A stretch of DNA of 64,000 bases from Wurfbainia villosa (Eukaryota; Streptophyta; Magnoliopsida; Zingiberales; Zingiberaceae): positions 45,935,607 to 45,999,606 of the forward strand of contig CM046006.1 of the NCBI GenBank assembly GCA_025175895.1, given 5' to 3'. The notes beneath the pieces are model-generated. The model was not told the DNA's origin, searched no databases, and worked only from the letters and a program-made list of their open reading frames with translations. Numbering within the stretch: the first letter of the stretch is position 1; every line of letters begins with the position of its first letter. This document shows positions 46,834 to 58,583 of this stretch, in pieces. The translations under genes were made by a program, and so were the position numbers.

Positions 46834-48455
46834 ATGGCCCATCTCGAGGGTTTTAGCACCGTCCGACCTCCGTTTTACAACGGAGATGACTTCCGTTATT
46901 GGAAGGGTCGGATGGAATGCTTTCTTAAAACCCAAATCGAGATGTGGATCATAATCCAAACGGGATTCACACTTCCGACTAACGAAGTGGGTGAATCCTT
47001 GGATTATGACCAATGGACCATTGCGACAAAAAGACAAGTCGAAGCCGACGCTAAGGCAACTCAAATCCTTTAATGCGGCCTATCCAAGGAGGAGCTAAAT
47101 CGTGTCAGCCCCTTCATAAGCGCAAAGGATCTTTGGACAAAACTAGTGGAGCTACACGAAGGGACCGATGAAGCCAAGGTATGTAAGCGTGATCTTCTAT
47201 TCAATAAACTATATAACCTAAAAATGCAGGAACACGAGTCCGCGACGCAACTCCACGCCCGTGTCCAAGACATAGTCAACAACCTACACGCAATCGGGCA
47301 AAAGGTCGAAAACCGCGACCTTATAAGGTATGTCCTAAACTCTTTTCCGAGGACTACCTTATGGGCATCCATGGTCGATGCCTACAAGGTCTCCAAGGAT
47401 CTTTCTAAACTTAGGTTAGATGAACTTTTTTCTGATTTCGAACTTCATGAGCAGACTAACTCGGAACCTGAGAAGGGTATAGCACTTTTTGCAGGTTCGA
47501 GGAAGAAAACCGCAAGCAAGCCACCCCCGAAGGAAGAAGAGGATGAGTCGGATTCGGAGGTCGACTCGAAAATGGAAGCCAAACTAGTCAACCTAGTTCG
47601 GAGGATAGTCAAGGGCCGAAACGAGCCGTCACTCGACCCAACGAAGGTAAGCCTAAAAGTTCAAACATAAGATGTTATGAATGCAACAGGTTTGGACACA
47701 TTAAGTCCGAGTGCCCAAAACTCAAGAGCAAGGCACCAAAACATAAAAAGGCACTCAACGCTACTTGGGAAGAAGCCTCCGAGGAAGAAGACAACGATCA
47801 AGTCCTTATGGCTAAACCGGTGGAATCGGAGACTGAGCCGGAACCAACGAATCAAACCAAAGACGAGTCGGACTATGAAACACTATTCAAGACAAGCCAC
47901 GGATACACATCCGGTTCAAAAGATACACTCAAGGTAAGTCGGTCTCTTATTACTACTCTTTATAGTGCAATTAAGTTTTTAAATAAAAAGTTAGCTAAGT
48001 CTGAGTCCAAGGTCGAGACCCTGGTTGAGGAAGTTAAACTCCTCAAACACGAGGTCTCTCTAACCTCTTCGACTACTCGAGTTCAAGAGAAGGACTCAAC
48101 TCGAGTTGAAAAACTCGAAGTTGAGAACTCACTCTTGAAAAGTCAAGTCGAAGATCTTAGGAATACATTGGAAAGGTTTACTTTGGGATCCAAAGGACTT
48201 GACCTCCTACTTGGATTGCAAAGGGCCGTGTACAACAAGGCCGGGCTAGGGTTTAGCTCAAACACGACCAATAAGTCGTATATGTCAATCGTAAGTAGAC
48301 ATAGAAAACGTGTCCAAGCATGGGTCCCTAAGACCACCTTGATTTCAAACTTAGGATCAAACCGATCTTTGGGTTCCCGGACTAAATCCACTATGTGGAG
48401 AGACCGAATCGATTCAACGGTCCAGGAGCTAGTACGAAATTTGTTTGTGTTTTAA
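46834..48455 (+). pseudogene. gag: gag of SIRE-type element I
   Basis: ATG at 46834 (MAHLEGFSTVRPPFYNGDDF). The N-terminal gag domain has YWKGRMECFLKTQ. A TAA at 47071 interrupts it. The UBN2-like capsid region follows in the same frame (KLVELHEGTDEAKVCKRDLL, HARVQDIVNNLHAIGQKV). One frameshift near 47650 precedes the CCHC knuckle CYECNRFGHIKSEC (47673-47714). Then come an acidic linker, a coiled coil (about 48000-48170) and a C-terminal block AVYNKAGLGFSSN...AWVPK, the feature shared in shorter form with both gag-only families. Two lesions only, so it is relatively young. Confidence 0.85.
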
Positions 48456-49028
48456 CTTAGAAATTGCATGCTTAGGTTTTATTTAGTTTGATTTTCCTTT
48501 TAGAATGGTTAGATAGGACTATAACTCGTCAATACTTGATAACATATAGTACCGGGACGCGGCGAGATGATAGTACGCTAGGAAAGCGGAGTCTTGTGTA
48601 TTCGGGCTAGATAAGGCGTATCTAGTTCGGTGCACTTGACCGAGCGGAACTAGATGAAGCTATCTCACCGTATCCTAGACTAGTTAGACCAGGAAGTGGT
48701 CTTAGGTGAGTCAAGTCTCTATTTTCTTGAAAATGGCTTTGTCTAAGGAAGTGGTCGTTGTTCCGATCAAAGAAGGCCTCTGTGCCTCGCCACGACCTGG
48801 AAGCCATGATCTTGAAAAGGTGACTTGATGAGCCTAAGGTCAAATCCGAATCTAACGCAAGGTTGACAAGTATTTAAGTCATTAAACTTAATTCAACTAA
48901 AAAATTGGAAGTCATCTCACAAGAACATATAGGATTAACATGTTTGATCATATAGACATGGGTGAATTGATTTAGGTTAATAATCTTCAACCAATTTTTA
49001 ATAAATCCAATATCCGATCCAACTACCT
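48456..49028 (+). other. Spacer between gag and pol of I
   Basis: No gene: stops in all frames; the minus frame 48622-48843 resembles nothing I recognise. An AGGAAGTGGTC motif occurs twice (about 48690 and 48748). At 48913-48970 there is a decayed copy of the stem-loop: CATCTCAC, then ...ATAGGATTAACATGTTTG..., then GTGAATTG in place of GTGAGATG. Confidence 0.65.
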
Positions 49029-50146
49029 TGCGTGTAGGATCAATGGATGTTGGACAGTGGTTGCTCCCGACACATGACCGGGGATCAACTCAAGTTTTCG
49101 GAGCTTCGATTCAAACGACAAGGATCGGTAGCCTTCAGAAATAACGGCAAGCTCAAAATCATCGGATCAGGTGATATTGAGCTCAATTCAAATTTTGTTA
49201 TTCAAAATGTTTTATTAGTAGAAAATTTTCAATATAATTTACTTAGTGTAAGCCAATTGTGTGATAATAACTATAAGGTCATATTTCTAGAAAATGAATG
49301 CATAATTAATACAAACGAAACCTCTAAAACAATTCTTAAAGGGACTAGAAATAACAACATTTACACTATCAACTTAACTAACTCCTCAACTAAGTGTCTT
49401 ATGACACGGCAAGAGGAATCGTGGTTGTGGCACCGACGACTCAGTCACTCACACCCAAGACTCATCCACAAGATGAGTCAGAGTGATTTAGTCAGAGGTT
49501 TGCCTAACCTCAACAACTTGGATAATAAAATATGTAATGCTTGTCAACAAGGTAAACAATCTAGGACACAACATCAACTAACTAGTCAAGAACGAACCAA
49601 AAGTGTGCTTGAGCTCCTATACATGGATCTATTTGATTCACACGGAGCTAAGTCACTTAGCGAGTAAGTGCCTTAGTCATAATTGATGACTATTCTAGAT
49701 TTACTTGGGTTAGGTTCATCAAACACAAAAATGATACCCTAGATCAATTAATCAATCTATTTAAGTTAATAGAAAATCAACAAAGCATTAAAATCAAAAG
49801 ACTTAGGACTGATCATGGTGGTGAATTCGAAAACCATAGGTTTACAGAATTCTGTAACCTAAATGGATACCACCACGAGTTCTCTTTCCCTAGAACTCCA
49901 CAACAAAATGGCCTAGTAGAACGCAAAAATAGAACCCTACAAGAAGCCGCTAGGACAATGTTAAATGAGTATAACCTACCCGATAGGTTTTGGGCGGAAG
50001 TCGTGAGTACGACATGCTATGTCCAAAATAGAATCCTTATGGTAAAGAGGCACCTTAAGACCTCATACGAGATTTATCACGATAAAATACCTAACATCAA
50101 GTACTTTAGGGTATTTGGATGTAAGGTACATATCCTAAACACTAAG
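49029..50146 (+). pseudogene. pol: Protease and integrase part of I pol, cut by J
   Basis: The protease active site is DSGCSRHMTG (from 49053). The integrase zinc region is WHRRLSHSHPRLIHKM with CNACQQGKQSR. A frameshift near 49660 separates this from the catalytic core: IIDDYSRF (about 49682), LRTDHGGEFEN (Asp near 49811) and a glutamate in NGLVERKNRTL (about 49919). The frame then stays open to 50146, where J is inserted between the AAG of the target CTAAG and the next codon. Residues needed for DDE chemistry are present, but the frame is broken. Confidence 0.85.
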
Positions 50147-51342
50147 TGTAGGGGATCGGATGGTCGGCTAGAGGGGGGTGAATAGCCCTCGTTCGTTGGT
50201 TATCGGAATTTGCTCGTCTACAATTAGATTAGCGCAAGCGGAAACAACAATACAAGCAAATTAAACAAATAAAAACAAAGCAAAGGAAATAGACAATGCT
50301 AACACAAGATGTAACGTGGTTCACGGCTACACCGCTAATCCACGGTCCCCGATTCATCCTCGGTGAATCACTCCGCTCAACCAATCCACTAAATGGTCTC
50401 TCCTTTGCACCAAGCTAGGTGGAGGTAACCTTTACAATCAAGATCACTCTTCTTACAAATAGAATGGAGTAAAAGCGAGTAAGAAGAGTTTAGAGCTTGT
50501 GGGGCACTAGGAAGATTGTTTGGAACTTAAGCATTAGCCTCTCAAAGGCTCACACCCTCTCTTTTTATAGAGAGGGCTAACTTCGTCCCGTTGGCCGCCA
50601 TCGATCATTGCCGCCATGGCGATCATCGTGCCATCCTGCGACCTCCGAACACGTCGGATGCCGCCGTTGTTGTCCAAGCGGAACTCTTATGGCGATCATT
50701 CTGGACCTCACCGATCACGACCCGTAGTCGCCCCGGATCGGCTCACGGCGGTCTTCGTGGCCAAAACCCTATTGACGATCATTCGCGCCTTCATCGATCA
50801 TTGTTAGTCTTTGATCGGCTTAGCGTATGTATAGCGATCACGCCACAAACCGATCGATCGTATACGGTCGAGCTACACTCGACTCGGAAGCGATCATTGC
50901 CATTCCATAGCGATCGGTGTCGAGAAAACCCATCAGACACTTGGCCAAATGGCCAAGTTTCACCTAAAACTACCCCTCCCGGGTTACAATCGCTCACTCT
51001 CATTTCTGAGTCCTTTGCCTTGAAGTTCTCTTCGTTCGGCCCGTCCTCGGCGACGAGCGCCGCGGCTCTGCAATGCTCCTTCGCCGCGTCTCTTGCCTCG
51101 AAGTCTACTTCCTCGGCTTCACTCCAAGCTTCTCGTCCGCGGTCCCTCGGATGCTCCAAGCGCCGCGGCTTCCTTCACCGACTCAAGGCACGAGTCATGA
51201 GATGTGAAACTCGCCACGGCTCCATGTGCGAATTACTAAGTCCTGCACGACTTCAATGCACATATTACATCAACATATCAAACTAACTTAAACCCTTTGC
51301 CACACCATCAAAACCATATCACGGCAAGAGATTTCCCTAACA
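50147..51342 (-). repeat. 3' LTR of J (left)
   Basis: 1,196 bp, plus TGTAGGGGATCGG to TTCCCTAACA. GCTAGAGGGGGGTGAATAGC at 50167-50186; TAACGTGGTTC box at 50312-50322; minus-strand TATA (plus TTTTTATA, 50562-50569). The palindrome zone (about 50590-50930) is strongly diverged from the right LTR while the rest is nearly identical. Frames at 50591-51286 are LTR artefacts. Confidence 0.9.
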
Positions 51343-52674
51343 ATATCCCCCTTTTTGATGTGTGGCAATCCGTTTAAGTTAGGTAAAAACATTTGATATA
51401 AATTCTAAGGTAAGAAAGCATGTAAAGATAAACATGATATAGCAACATGCAACTCCCCCTTAATCCATGAAACTCTCTATGCAAATTTTCTCCCCTTATC
51501 ATATATTTCTCCCCCTACAATATATTTCTCCCCTAATGTGATTAACTTAAACATACTTATTTCTCCCCCTTTGACACCATCAAAAAGATTAACACTAAGT
51601 TATAAGCTCATGGCATCAAGTATATTTCTACCACTTGTTGATGGCATCAAGTATATTTCTACCACTTGTAGGAGGTTTTATAAACTGAATTCGGCCTTCA
51701 ATATTCTGATTTACAGGCCATCGATCACTATCGATATGGCGATGACGGTAGCATAAAAAGCCGAATTTCTGATTTTCTGGATGAAATTCAGAAATGCATT
51801 AAAAATTCCAGAAAATTCCAAAAATCATGAAATTCGAGGAACATATTTCTCTTAAGTATATCTATCAAGGAAAAATGGTTTTTCATGAAAAATCATTATA
51901 TTTTACAAGATTTGCCAAAAATCCAAACACTTGAAAAACCACTAATTTTTGAGTATGTTGGTATCCATTTTAACACCTAGTTTTGCATCCAATTGTTTCA
52001 AAGCATGAATACCTGTATTTTAAGGTAAGAAATTGTTTTGAAAACATTAGAAATATCCAACCATGATCTTTGAGCAATATGTCTATTTATTAAACATAAG
52101 CCTTCCCCATGATTGGTCTATTATTGATATTTTGATACTTTAAATGACCATCTAAATGCCATAGGCATTAGTGGACATTTGTATCATCCTAATATCTCAC
52201 CCATGCTAAGTTTGCAATCAAGTTATCCTATAGTGAGTGTGAGATATATCCTAGGGGGTATTTGTATATACTTAACCAATATATTCATGCAATTCTATCA
52301 TGGTTAAGTATCAACCTAACAACCTACATGATCATAATGATATATATGATTTAATTTCACATTATGATCATGAAATACATGTTTTCATCAATTTATAACC
52401 ATGCATTAGGTAATATGTGATGATAATAAGCAAATTATCACCTAAAGCATGATTTAAACTTATTTCTCAAGATAACGTGCCAAATATCAAAATCATAAAT
52501 CATGATTTAAGACATACATAGGAATTACATCAATCATCATGATTTAAGCATTATTACCTATTTATGGGCACGTTATCATCACCCAACACTATCTAAAAAT
52601 GTTGTCCCGTCATCCTAAGTCAACCAAAATATGATATAGATTAGGTTCATATGGTTGACTACCCTAGGGGTTTT
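51343..52674 (-). other. Non-coding tail of J
   Basis: The polypurine tract (plus TCCCCCTTTTTG, 51346-51357) abuts the left LTR, with further CTCCCC tracts near 51451, 51490, 51511 and 51563. Stem-loop at 52192-52247: ATATCTCAC pairs with GTGAGATAT. No gene. Confidence 0.75.
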
Positions 52675-54421
52675 CTAACCCTTAAGGATGGATTTTGGAA
52701 CCCAAAATAGATTTTTGCCTATGGGGTTCACTAGAAATTCCTTGGGGATCCATTTCTTAGCTATTACTTTGTTTTTGTCTTGTCCCCTAGCTATTAGGCA
52801 TCTATAGGCCTTCTCATTTTTCTTCTCTTTATATCCTAGGCCCTTCTTGTTAAAACTTGCCCTTTGGCTCCCTATGATCATATTCAAAGTGTTGGAGCCA
52901 ATTGTGAATTTTCCTAGGGCTTTGGTTAAATAATCTACCTTTTCCCTTAATGCCCTATTTTCCTCTATGCATGCATCACTAACATCTAAAGGCACATAAT
53001 TATCATGTGAGCATGCATCATCATGGCAAGAAGAAGTATCATTATTATCTAAGCATGCATTTTCTAGCTTATTTTCTAATGCCTTAATTTGATCTAGCAT
53101 GCATTTATTTTTCTTCTTTGCTCTAAACAAATCCCTAGTTAAACTAGAAATCATAGAAACTATTTTACTAGGAGAGGCTTTCGTTACCATAGTTTCCATG
53201 TCCTCTTCTTCTTCTTCGGATGATGAGGAGGAGGATGATGTGGAGGAGGCTCCCCCTTCCCTTGAGCTCTCTCCTCTTGTGCTTGATCCTTCATTTTCGG
53301 AGGAGGAGCAATCCAAATCGTCAAAGGCCATCAAGGCCAAATTGGCGACAAAGGCATTCTCCTCATCCGATGATGAGGAGGAGGATGAGGAAGGATCATC
53401 CCATGTCTTGGCCTTGAATGCTTTGGCCTTCCCTTTTTCTTTTGCCTTCTTCTCCTCTTCCTTCTTTTGCTTGCTCCCCTGGTGCTTGTTCTTTTCTTCT
53501 TTCTTTTCCTCTCTTCCTTGCTTTTGTTTAGGAGAGGACAATTGTCCCTTATGTGTCCCTCTCCTTGGCAATTGTAACATATCACCTTCCCCTTGGTCTT
53601 CTATTCCTATCATTTGATTTATCAAATCTAAAATTCTTAAATACACGCCTCACCTTCCTTACCATGTAGGCTTCCTCGGTGCTATCCATGGAGGAGGAGG
53701 AGGCTTCATCATCGGAGGAGGAGGGGATCTCTATCTTCTTCTTCCCCTTGTTTGCCAACAATGCTACTCCTCTTGAGGGTTGAATTCTTGGCTCTTCTTG
53801 AATTCCTTCAAGCCTCGTTTCGTGGAGCTCCATTGTCGAGAAGAACTCCTCCAAGGTACTTACTTCCAAGTTCTTGGACATATAGAAGGAGTCCACCATG
53901 GAACTCCACTTTGAGGACCGGGGAAAGGCATCTATAGCCTTCATGAGCATGTCCCGGTTTGATAGCTTCTCACCTACACTTGTTAGCCCAATTAAAATTT
54001 CTTTAAACCTAGAGTGTAGTGAGGTTACCTTTTCTCCCTTTTCTAGTTTTATATTGGATAGTTGGGAGCGGAGGAGATCTCTCCTTGCTAGCTTGGCCTC
54101 GGATGTTCCTTCATGGAGTTCTATAAGCTTCTCCCACATCTCCTTGGCGCTAGCACATTCTCCGATCCGGTTGATCTCTTGTTGAGGGAGCACATTGTAG
54201 AGATGGTGCTTGGCTTTGGAGTTTGCAAGGTGCTCCTCTCTTTGCCTCTTGGTCCACCTAGATTTCTCTATTGGCTTCCCCTCTTCATCCCTAGGCAAAA
54301 TGAAACCGGATTCCATTGTAATCATTATATCAAAATCCGTTTCGAAAAATACCTCCATTCGCTTCTTCCACCAAGCGAATTCTCCTTCAAACTTCGGAGG
54401 ATGGATGTTGGAGCCGGCCAT
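52675..54421 (-). pseudogene. gag: Family-1 gag of J
   Basis: ATG at 54421 (MAGSNIHPPKFEGEFAWWKK); an upstream in-frame extension to 54484 runs into the primer site and LTR and is not used here. The frame is open to 53582 through the capsid-like region (LIELHEGTSEAKLARRDLLR, SLHSRFKEILIGLTSVGEKL). Knuckle CYNCQGEGHIRDNC lies in a second frame (about 53579-53538), and the rest (Ser/Glu-rich linker, coiled coil about 53110-52900, terminal FWVPKSILKG) in a third. Only two frameshifts, both in the basic region around the knuckle, so this is the best-preserved family-1 gag here. Plus-strand frames at 53099-53617 are antisense shadows. Confidence 0.85.
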
Positions 54422-54470
54422 TTTTGATGTAGGGCTTGTTGCGGCGGTTAGTCCGGTGACAAGCAACCTC

Positions 54471-54485
54471 GGCTCTGATACCACT
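54471..54485 (-). promoter_or_regulatory. Primer binding site of J
   Basis: Minus strand AGTGGTATCAGAGCC, an initiator tRNA-Met primer site, abutting the right LTR. Confidence 0.9.
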
Positions 54486-55703
54486 TGTAGGGGATCGGAT
54501 GGCCGGCTAGAGGGGGGTGAATAGCCCTCGTTCGTTGGTTATCGGAATTTGCTCGTCTACAATTAGATTAGCGCAAGCGGAAACAACAATACAAGCAAAT
54601 TAAACAAATAAAAACAAAGCAAAGGAAATAGACAATGCTAACACAAGATGTAACGTGGTTCACGGCTACACCGCTAATCCACGGTCCCCGATTCGTCCTC
54701 GGTGAATCACTTCGCTCAACCAATCCACTAAATGGTCTCTCCTTTGCACCAAGCTAGGTGGAGGTAACCTTTACAATCAAGATCACTCTTCTTACAAATA
54801 GAATGGAGTAAAAGCGAGTAAGAAGAGTTTAGAGCTTGTGGGGCACTAGGAAGATTGTTTGAAACTTAAGCATTAGCCTCTCAAAGGCTCACACCCTCTC
54901 TTTTTATAGAGAGGGCTAACTTCTTCCCGTTGGCCGCCATCGATCATTGCCGCCCATGGCGATCATTGCTTCTAGCGGCCTCCGAACACGTCGGATCGAC
55001 CGTTGTTGTCAGCGGAACTCTTGGCGATCATTGCTGGACCTCACCGATCGGCTAGCGACCCCCTAATCGGCCGATCGGCTGGCGGTTCTGGCCAAAACCC
55101 TATTGACCCGATCACGCCGCCTTCATCGATCATTGTTGAGTCTTCGCGATCGCCCAGCGTATGGCGATCGGCTCGCCACTGAAACCGATCGATCATATAC
55201 CGGTCGAGCTACACTCGACTCGGAAGCGATCATTGCCATTCCATGGCAGTCGACTGGTGTCGGGAAAACCCATCCGACACTTGGCCAAATGGCCAAGTTT
55301 CACCTAAGAGCTACCCCTCCCCGGGTTACAATCGCTCACTCTCATTTCTCGGAGTCCTTTGCCTTCGAAGTTCTCTTCGTTCTCGGCCACGTCCCTCGGC
55401 AGCATCAGGCGCACGGCTCTGCAATGCTCCTTCGCGTCTCTTGCCTCGAAGTCTACTTCCTCCGGCTTCACTCCAAGCTTCTCGTCCGGCGGGCCCTCGG
55501 ATGCTCCAAGCGCACGGCTTCCGCAAAGCTATCCTTCACCGACTCAAGGCACGAGTCATGAGATGTGAAACTCGCCACGGCTCCATGTGCGAATTACTAA
55601 GTCCTGCACGACTTCAACGCACATATTACATCAACATATCAAACTAACTTAAACCCTTTGCCACACCATCAAAACCATATCACGGCAAGAGATTGCCCTA
55701 ACA
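54486..55703 (-). repeat. 5' LTR of J (right)
   Basis: 1,218 bp, plus TGTAGGGGATCGG to TTGCCCTAACA. Minus-strand TATA (plus TTTTTATA, 54901-54908). At 55247-55256 it has CAGTCGACTG where the left LTR has CGATCG (50911-50916). Confidence 0.9.
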
Positions 55704-57687
55704 CTAAGGATTACCTAGGGAAATTTACATCCAAAACCATGACCGGAATCTTTCTAGGATACTCGACTACAAGCAGAGCTTTTAGAGTATATAACCACGA
55801 CACCCTTAGAGTCGAGGAGACTATCAATGTAGTATTTGATGAAGGACACGAACCTACAAAACCCCTGATAACCCCAATTAGCGAGCCGACTCATACTAGA
55901 CCTAACTCTGATCCGGAGATCAGGTCTAGTGTTAATCCTAACCTAAGTCAACCAAGTCACTCTATCGACCAAGTGATAGATGATTCCAACCAAGCTAGAA
56001 CTCAAACAAGCCATCCTATGGATCAAGTTGTAGACTCAAACCCAAATCCAACTAGGACCCAAACGAATCATCCTATCGACCAAGTGATAGGTGATCCAAG
56101 TCTAGGAGTTCGAACTAGAGCCTCATACAGAAACCTTAGTCAAATATCTTTGATTTCTAAAATTGAACCCAAAACTATTGACCAAGCTCTTCTTGATCCT
56201 GATTGGATTATTGCAATGCAAGAAGAGTTGGTTCAATTTACTAGGAACGAAGTATGGGAATTAGTACCACCACCTAAAGATAAAACAATCATTGGAACAA
56301 GGTGGGTGTTTAGAAATAAAATTGATGATAAAGGTGAAGTAGTTAGAAATAAAGCTAGACTAGTTGCTAAAGGGTTTAGTCAAGTCGAAGGTTTAGATTA
56401 CGACGAGACCTATGCCCCAGTAGCTAGATTAGAGTCCATTCGAATGCTATTAGCATATGCAGCACATCGAGGATTTAAATTGTTTCAAATGGATGTGAAA
56501 TCTGCATTCTTAAATGGATACATTAAAGAAGAAGTTTACGTTAGTCAACCCCCCGGTTTCGAAAGTTTAGACAAACCCGATCATGTCCTTAGGTTAAAGA
56601 AAGCTCTTTATGGACTTAAACAAGCTCCGCGAGCTTGGTACGAGAGACTTTCGATTTATCTTAAGTCCAAAGGCTTTAACCAAGGTGTAGTTGACCCAAC
56701 CCTTTTCGTAAAAACCTTAGGTAAAGACATATTCATAGCCCAAATCTATGTAGATGATATTATTTTCGGAACCACCAACTCAATCCTACTAAATGAGTTC
56801 ATTTCACTTATGGAAAGTGAATTTGAAATGAATTTAGTAGGCGAGTTAAGTTTCTTCTTAGGTCTACAAATTAAACAAACTAAAGATGGAATATACCTAC
56901 ATCAACGCAAATATACTAGGGAATTAATTAAACGCTTTGGAATGCAAGACGCTAAAATTATTAATACCCCAATGGCAACTAATGTGAATATAGAAGAAGA
57001 TTTAATCGGAAACTCAATTGATTTAAAATACTATAGGAGCATAATAGGGAGTCTCCTTTACTTCACGCAAGGCACGATATCCTATTTGCAGTAAGTATGT
57101 GCGCAAGGTTCCAAACCAGTGCCAAGGAGTCTCACCTAACTCTAGTCAAGCGTATCCTTAGATATCTAAAGGGTACACTTAATGTCGGTATTTGGTACCC
57201 TAGATCTACCGAGTTTGAACTAACCGGCTACTCCGATTCGGACTATGCCGGTAGTAAGCTCGATAGAAAGAGCACGAGTGGTTGTTGTCAACTTCTCGGC
57301 TCGAGTCTAGTGAGTTGGTACAGTAGGAAGCAACACTACGTTGCCTTATCTACCACCGAAGCCGAATACATCGCGATGGGTGAGTGTGTCACTCAGCTTC
57401 TTTGGATGAAGCACACTCTCTGCGATTTCAAGTTAGACTTTATGAACACAAAACTTCACGTAGATAACATTAGTTCAATTAATCTTACTAAGAATCCAAT
57501 ATGTCACTCTAGGACCAAACATATAGAGGTCAAACACCATTTCATTCGAGAACATGTGGCCAACGGAGCCATACAACTCGAATACGTCGAATCAAAGTCT
57601 AACTTAGCAGACCTATTTACTAAACCCCTACCCAAAGCCGAATTTAGTCTATTAAGACGAAAATTGGGCATGTGCATAGTAGAATAG
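55704..57687 (+). pseudogene. pol: Integrase C-terminus, RT and RNase H of I pol
   Basis: After the second CTAAG the frame continues directly (DYLGKFTSKTMTGIFLGYS, integrase C-terminal part), then a linker with a repeated D-Q-V motif, then the reverse transcriptase (WELVPPPKDKTIIGTRWVF, motif A QMDVKSAFLNG, LYGLKQAPRAWYERL, YVDDIIFG at 56747). One frameshift near 57058 in the SLLY region divides the RT end from RNase H, which keeps YSDSDYAG, ALSTTEAEYIAMGE, HVDN and HIEVKHHFIREHV and ends at 57687. Catalytic aspartates are present in RT; apart from J this half carries one lesion. Confidence 0.9.
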
Positions 57688-58583
57688 GAACTTGCAAATT
57701 ATATTTTCTTACTACTATTTCTTAAATTTTCATTTTTATGGAACTAGCATAGGACATACCTTAGATATCATGCACCTATAGATTTAAGGAGCCAATACAT
57801 CTCACAACACATAGGACTAATGTGTTTGTGTACTTAGCCACGTAGATGGGCGTGAGATGTTAGGACCTTACTCCTGGTTCCAGATGTAGAGCTAGTGCAT
57901 CGCTATGAACCACGGAGTATAATCATACATACTAACCGACTCTAACCAGGACTGGTTGATCTTTCATATCAATCAAGCCAAATATGAGTCAAACATTTTA
58001 TAGATGAACTTATTTTCAGTATATTATTTTCAAAATAATGTGGAATATTCTTGGACTTTATATTTAACACTTATTTTTGTTTTCCACACACACCCTCACT
58101 CTTTTCGATATATGGCAAAAGGGGAGAAAAAGGCCAAAGTTTCAAAATTTTTTATAACTTAATTCTTACTTTATATTTAAACCAAAAGTTAACTTTAAGT
58201 TTTGAAAACTTATTAAGACCAAGTTAAGATAATTCTTAACTTAAACTTATTTGTGCCATCAACGTTTTACTCATTTTTAATGTTTTACTTAAGGGGGAGA
58301 AAGGGCCAAGTTAAGAAGAACTCTTAACTTAAACATTTTACTAAGGCAAACTTTAAGTAATGTTAAGAAACCCTCAAAGGGGGAGGATTAAGGTCTTTCC
58401 TCAAGACTCACCCTCGGTCAAGGGGGAGGTTTCCTCAAGGGGGAATGCTTGAAGAAAATCCTTACTACTCCTACTTAATCTTCTTTATTTTGTTGTTGTT
58501 TGTTTCTAATACACATTATTCTTCATGCTTGCTATTTACTTAACTTTGTATGTGGGTTTGCCATAAATCAAAAAGGGGGAGAT
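57688..58583 (+). other. Non-coding tail of I
   Basis: Stem-loop at 57798-57859: CATCTCAC pairs with GTGAGATG, with inner ACACAT-AGGACTA-ATGTGT. Purine tracts recur near 58116, 58291, 58376, 58420 and 58437, and finally AAAAAGGGGGAGA at 58570-58582 beside the LTR. No envelope-like gene. Confidence 0.75.

Larger units (their letters stand above)
50147..55703 (-). mobile_element. Gag-only Copia element J (family 1)
   Basis: Complete minus-strand insertion with target CTAAG (50142-50146 and 55704-55708) in the I integrase region. Order on minus: 5' LTR 55703-54486, primer site, gag 54421-52675, non-coding tail with stem-loop, polypurine tract, 3' LTR 51342-50147. No protease, integrase, RT or RNase H. 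Same family as C: gag, tail and LTRs align, with LTR ends of a different subtype (CCGATCCCCTACA). Confidence 0.9.

Noticed and set aside
50591..51286. 231-codon plus frame in the left J LTR
   Set aside because: Antisense to J, within an LTR, and the matching frame in the right LTR is different and shifted; not conserved.
53099..53617. 172-codon plus frame
   Set aside because: Antisense shadow of the Ser/Glu-rich part of J gag. Comparable shadows at 37158-37484, 42541-42867 and 8917-9354.
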